Assembly: GCA_004151065.3 (NCBI GenBank)
Contig: NWUY0304759194.1
Span: forward strand, 1-11,878
Reading direction: 5' to 3'
Length of the DNA: 11,878 bases
DNA from: Larix sibirica
Taxonomy: Eukaryota; Streptophyta; Pinopsida; Pinales; Pinaceae
Of this stretch, positions 9,609 to 11,878 are shown one piece after another; position 1 is the stretch's first letter; each line of letters starts with the position of its first letter. Both the position numbers and the translations under genes were made by a program. The notes beneath the pieces were generated by a model. That model saw nothing but the letters and a program-made list of their open reading frames with translations, did not search any database and was not told the origin of the DNA.

Positions 9609-9626
9609 TGGTGCTAGAAGGAGGGC
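9609..9626 (+). other. Primer-binding site for minus-strand DNA synthesis
   Basis: TGGTGCTAGAAGGAGGGC starts four bases after the LTR's terminal CA. It begins with TGG, so its complement ends in CCA like a mature tRNA. Plant Ty3/gypsy elements commonly have TGGCGC-type sites here; TGGTGC would be one C-to-T change away. I could not assign the cognate tRNA. Confidence 0.7.
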
Positions 9627-10954
9627 TGCTAGTGCATGGCTAGTTGAGGAGTTCCTTTCCCATGTGGATGATTCTATGGATCTCCAATGAAAAATTTACA
9701 ACTTGAGAGTTTATTTCCTTTGGGAATAGAAACTAGACATGCAATGGACAATTTGAAGATGGTAACCTTGAATTGGAACAACCCGATTCCTCTCTCGAAA
9801 ATCTATACATAGTACCACATCATGAAGTTTATATTTTTCGTCAGTATACCAGGTCATACGTTAGGAAAGTAGGAGGGATTCATGTAATACCTTTGTTACC
9901 TAGGATAAATGCTCTCCATAAGAGGGCTAAAGGGTCCAGAGAGTCAGTGTTGGTTGAATCCCTTGAAGAGTTGGTAGAATTATCATTGCAAGAAATACTT
10001 GAACTAATCAACCAAATACAACCTTCATCGCTTGAGTCAACCACTTTTCATCGTACTTGTTCCCCTACCATATTTCCTCCACATTCACCTCCACATATTC
10101 ATAACATGGCTCACAATGTGAACCAGCCACCATCCTGGAGGTCTCAAGGTGCTCTGAATTTAGCTTGACAAGTTCATGACCTACCCAAGCACCTAGAGCG
10201 CATTTTGCCTAAATTTGACCTAAGCAAGGGAATAATTGTCGATGATCACCTGAAAAGTTTTTATCTGTCCTTGAATCTCTTGAATGTAGATCATCAAGAT
10301 GTGGTTTGTCTCTCTTTTCCTTATACTTTTGAGAGTAAAGCATCTACATGGTATTTCAGTCTCCCAGCTCAATCGATTACTAATTGGGATGATTTTGAAA
10401 AGGCCTTCGTGAGTAAATTTGGTGAAGTAAAACCTTAGCTTCCCTAATGAGAGAATTGTTGTCTTTGAAAATGGACAAGAAAGATAAGGTCAAGGATTTC
10501 AACGAAATATTTACCACAGTATTGAATAAGTTCACTGCTGCTACCAAACCCCTCGAGGAAGTGCTGGTAGAATATTATATAACATCTCTGCATGCATCTC
10601 TAGCTATGTTTGTCAAGAGATATTGTAAATCCACTTTGGTAGAAAAATTTGAAGAGGATAAGAAAATCGAGTTGGAGATGTCCAATATTTTTAAACACTC
10701 TATGGAAGCATACCCTAAGGCCACCTCATCCAAGAAAACGTTATTATTAACCAAACCTACTGACCTAGGTGGTGTTGTTAAATTGGTCTAGAAGTTATCT
10801 AATGAAATATTTGACTTGAAAAAGGATAAGGGAGCAAGTTCTTTTGGGAAGAAACCTTTCAAACCTTTTTTCAAGAAAAAAGGAGGAAACTCAAAAGCCC
10901 CTAGAAAACGAGGCCACCACTTTCAATTCAAATGACGTGGGCATGGACTAATTT

Positions 10955-10993
10955 TGTACTTATCATCAAGAAAATCACTCTGAGAAAACCTGC
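10955..10993 (+). other. Gag zinc knuckle, C-x2-H-x3-H-x4-C
   Basis: The residues read CTYHQENHSEKTC, with ligands at 10955 (C), 10964 (H), 10976 (H) and 10991 (C), right after a basic stretch as expected for a nucleocapsid. The usual retroviral form is C-x2-C-x4-H-x4-C; plant Tat-type elements often have H in the second place. The middle spacing of three rather than four is unusual, though one codon may have been lost in this decayed copy. Confidence 0.7.
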
Positions 10994-11701
10994 CCTTAGT
11001 GGATAAATTCTATGACATTGGTGGTAAATCAACTGCTTGACAAGCAATCTTTGGATGAGGAAGAAGAAACAAATTCACAACAATCAGCTGAAGCTAAGGA
11101 AGAGCCCAAGGAAACCACTCTAGTACTACGGGATTAGGATCCTAATTTAGACATGGATGATGATGAGGATACTGTTGAGATACAAAACGTGCATACAACC
11201 CTTGCGAACTATGCCTTGAGAAGTAAGGGGCCTGTCAGCACAAATCTTAAGGCAGCTAAAAAAGGTAAAGGGGGTAATCCTGTAGAAAACACACAAAGTA
11301 AAATAGTTTATGCTAAAAGTAATACAAATATAAACAACCTAAAAAAACAACAGGAACTGTAACCACTTAGAAAACTAGTGAACAAAATGAAGCTCAGAAT
11401 ACCACAAACACCTGTGAATCCCAAAGGTCCAACTCATTCACCGGGTGCTACCACAAAATCTGGGAACACTGATGGTAGTTATAACATGGGATATGATGTG
11501 GTAGAAGGCTTTAAAAATACTAAGGCAAACATCTCACTATTTGAAATATGCAATCTAACTCAAGAAAGGAAAATACTGATAGAAGTCCTTGACCTCTCTA
11601 CTCAAAGTAATCCCATCACAATTAAGGAAAAGGAAAAGAAACAATCTGATGAAGGGAGTGATAAAGAAGTCAATGAGGCTAGTATTGAGGGTAAATCAAA
11701 A

Positions 11702-11857
11702 TTTCAGACGCCACCCTTCTTGTTCACATTTGAAATCTATAATTACAATGTTCACAATTGTTTGGTGGATTCTGGAGCCTCCTCTAATGTTATGCCATAT
11801 TTTGTTTGTAAAAGAATAAACAACCAATCGAGTGCTTTCCCTTCTAGGATATGTTGA
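11702..11857 (+). pseudogene. Retropepsin-type aspartic protease, N-terminal part with active site
   Basis: The sequence reads FTFEIYNYNVHNCLVDSGAS, then SNVMPYFVCKRIN, with the catalytic Asp codon at 11768-11770 in the D-S-G triad. Retropepsins act as dimers with one D-[ST]-G per subunit and cut the polyprotein. A TGA ends the frame at 11855-11857, where the family would continue through the flap region. The last residues (NNQSSAFPSRIC) do not look like family sequence, so a frameshift just before the stop is likely. The rest lies outside the window. Confidence 0.78.
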
Positions 11858-11878
11858 TGTATTTGTAACTTCGGAAGA

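Larger units (their letters stand above)
9737..11857 (+). pseudogene. Decayed gag-protease polyprotein (partial)
   Basis: One frame is followed from 9737 to 11857, apart from a detour into the neighbouring frame between about 10443 and 10925. The detour starts at what looks like a one-base loss and is undone by a compensating shift. Stops lie at 10166, 10436, 10789, 10936, 10949, 10997, 11135 and 11360. The capsid region carries the retrotransposon gag signature ASTWYFSLPAQSITNWDDFE (from 10340), followed by RELLSLKMDKKDKVKDF and VEYYITSLH. A lysine-rich stretch (GKKPFKPFFKKKGG, about 10847-10888) then leads into the zinc knuckle. A long acidic and lysine-rich linker (10998-11370) joins gag to protease. 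The true start is not clear: an ATG at 9636 is followed almost at once by TGA, and the leader from 9627 to 9736 is broken in all frames. Gag forms the virus-like particle that packages element RNA in the cytoplasm; this copy could not make it. Confidence 0.82.
8839..11878 (+). mobile_element. Decayed Ty3/gypsy-type LTR retrotransposon, 5' part only
   Basis: The order LTR, primer-binding site, gag with capsid motif and zinc knuckle, then aspartic protease is that of a retrotransposon read left to right. The window ends just after the protease active site, so reverse transcriptase, RNase H, integrase and the 3' LTR are not visible. The gag linker (MGYDVVEGFKNTKANISLFE) and DSGASSNVMP resemble plant Ty3/gypsy gag-protease regions, and the H-containing zinc knuckle recalls the Tat/Athila side of that group. 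Without reverse transcriptase the lineage cannot be fixed. Stops and frameshifts throughout show the copy is not active. Confidence 0.85.

Noticed and set aside
5511-9634. CACTAGCGGC at 5511-5520 and its near-inverse GCTGCTAGTG at 9625-9634, suggesting CACTA-transposon ends
   Set aside because: Matches this short are expected by chance in 12 kb, the flanking three bases are not a direct duplication, and the right copy lies inside the retroelement leader.

Overview
The window looks like repeat-rich nuclear DNA of a seed plant. It is AT-rich, contains exon pieces of plant genes with recognisable splice sites, and carries a decayed LTR retrotransposon at its right end. There are no ribosome-binding sites or operons and no intact gene. 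The style of the gag-protease region (an H-containing zinc knuckle and a DSGAS protease) would suit a large-genome plant such as a gymnosperm, but that placement is inference.

Left part, minus strand (1 to about 4840): two fragments of unrelated host genes can be named. Positions 17-405 hold two adjacent exons, with a 150-base intron between them, of the plant ErbB3-binding-protein-1 homologue (EBP1, a PA2G4-type protein of the M24 aminopeptidase fold). Positions 2196-2321 hold a piece of an Argonaute PIWI domain, closest to the AGO4 clade, directly behind a good 3' splice site. Neither was obvious from open reading frames alone. Positions 3970-4839 carry two long open stretches in one minus-strand frame that I cannot assign. 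The DNA between these islands shows no supportable gene.

Middle, plus strand (about 5790-8808): a broken reading frame of roughly 1000 codons has about 20 in-frame stops and at least one certain frame change. Its first half is globular and its second half is rich in coiled-coil sequence. It ends 30 bases before an LTR. I do not recognise the family; it may be an accessory ORF of an LTR retrotransposon.

Right part, plus strand (8839-11878): an LTR of about 766 bases bounded by TGTTGA...TCAACA, with a TATA box and an AATAAA signal. It is followed four bases later by a primer-binding site and then by a decayed gag and protease of Ty3/gypsy type. The element runs off the window before reverse transcriptase. 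Most stops in the decayed frames are TAG or TAA and could have come from CAG or CAA, and several host-gene differences also fit C-to-T change, as expected of heavily methylated plant repeats.

The points most worth a second look are the pair of captured host-gene fragments on one strand, the unidentified coiled-coil ORF and its unusual position against the LTR, and the unassigned minus-strand frame.
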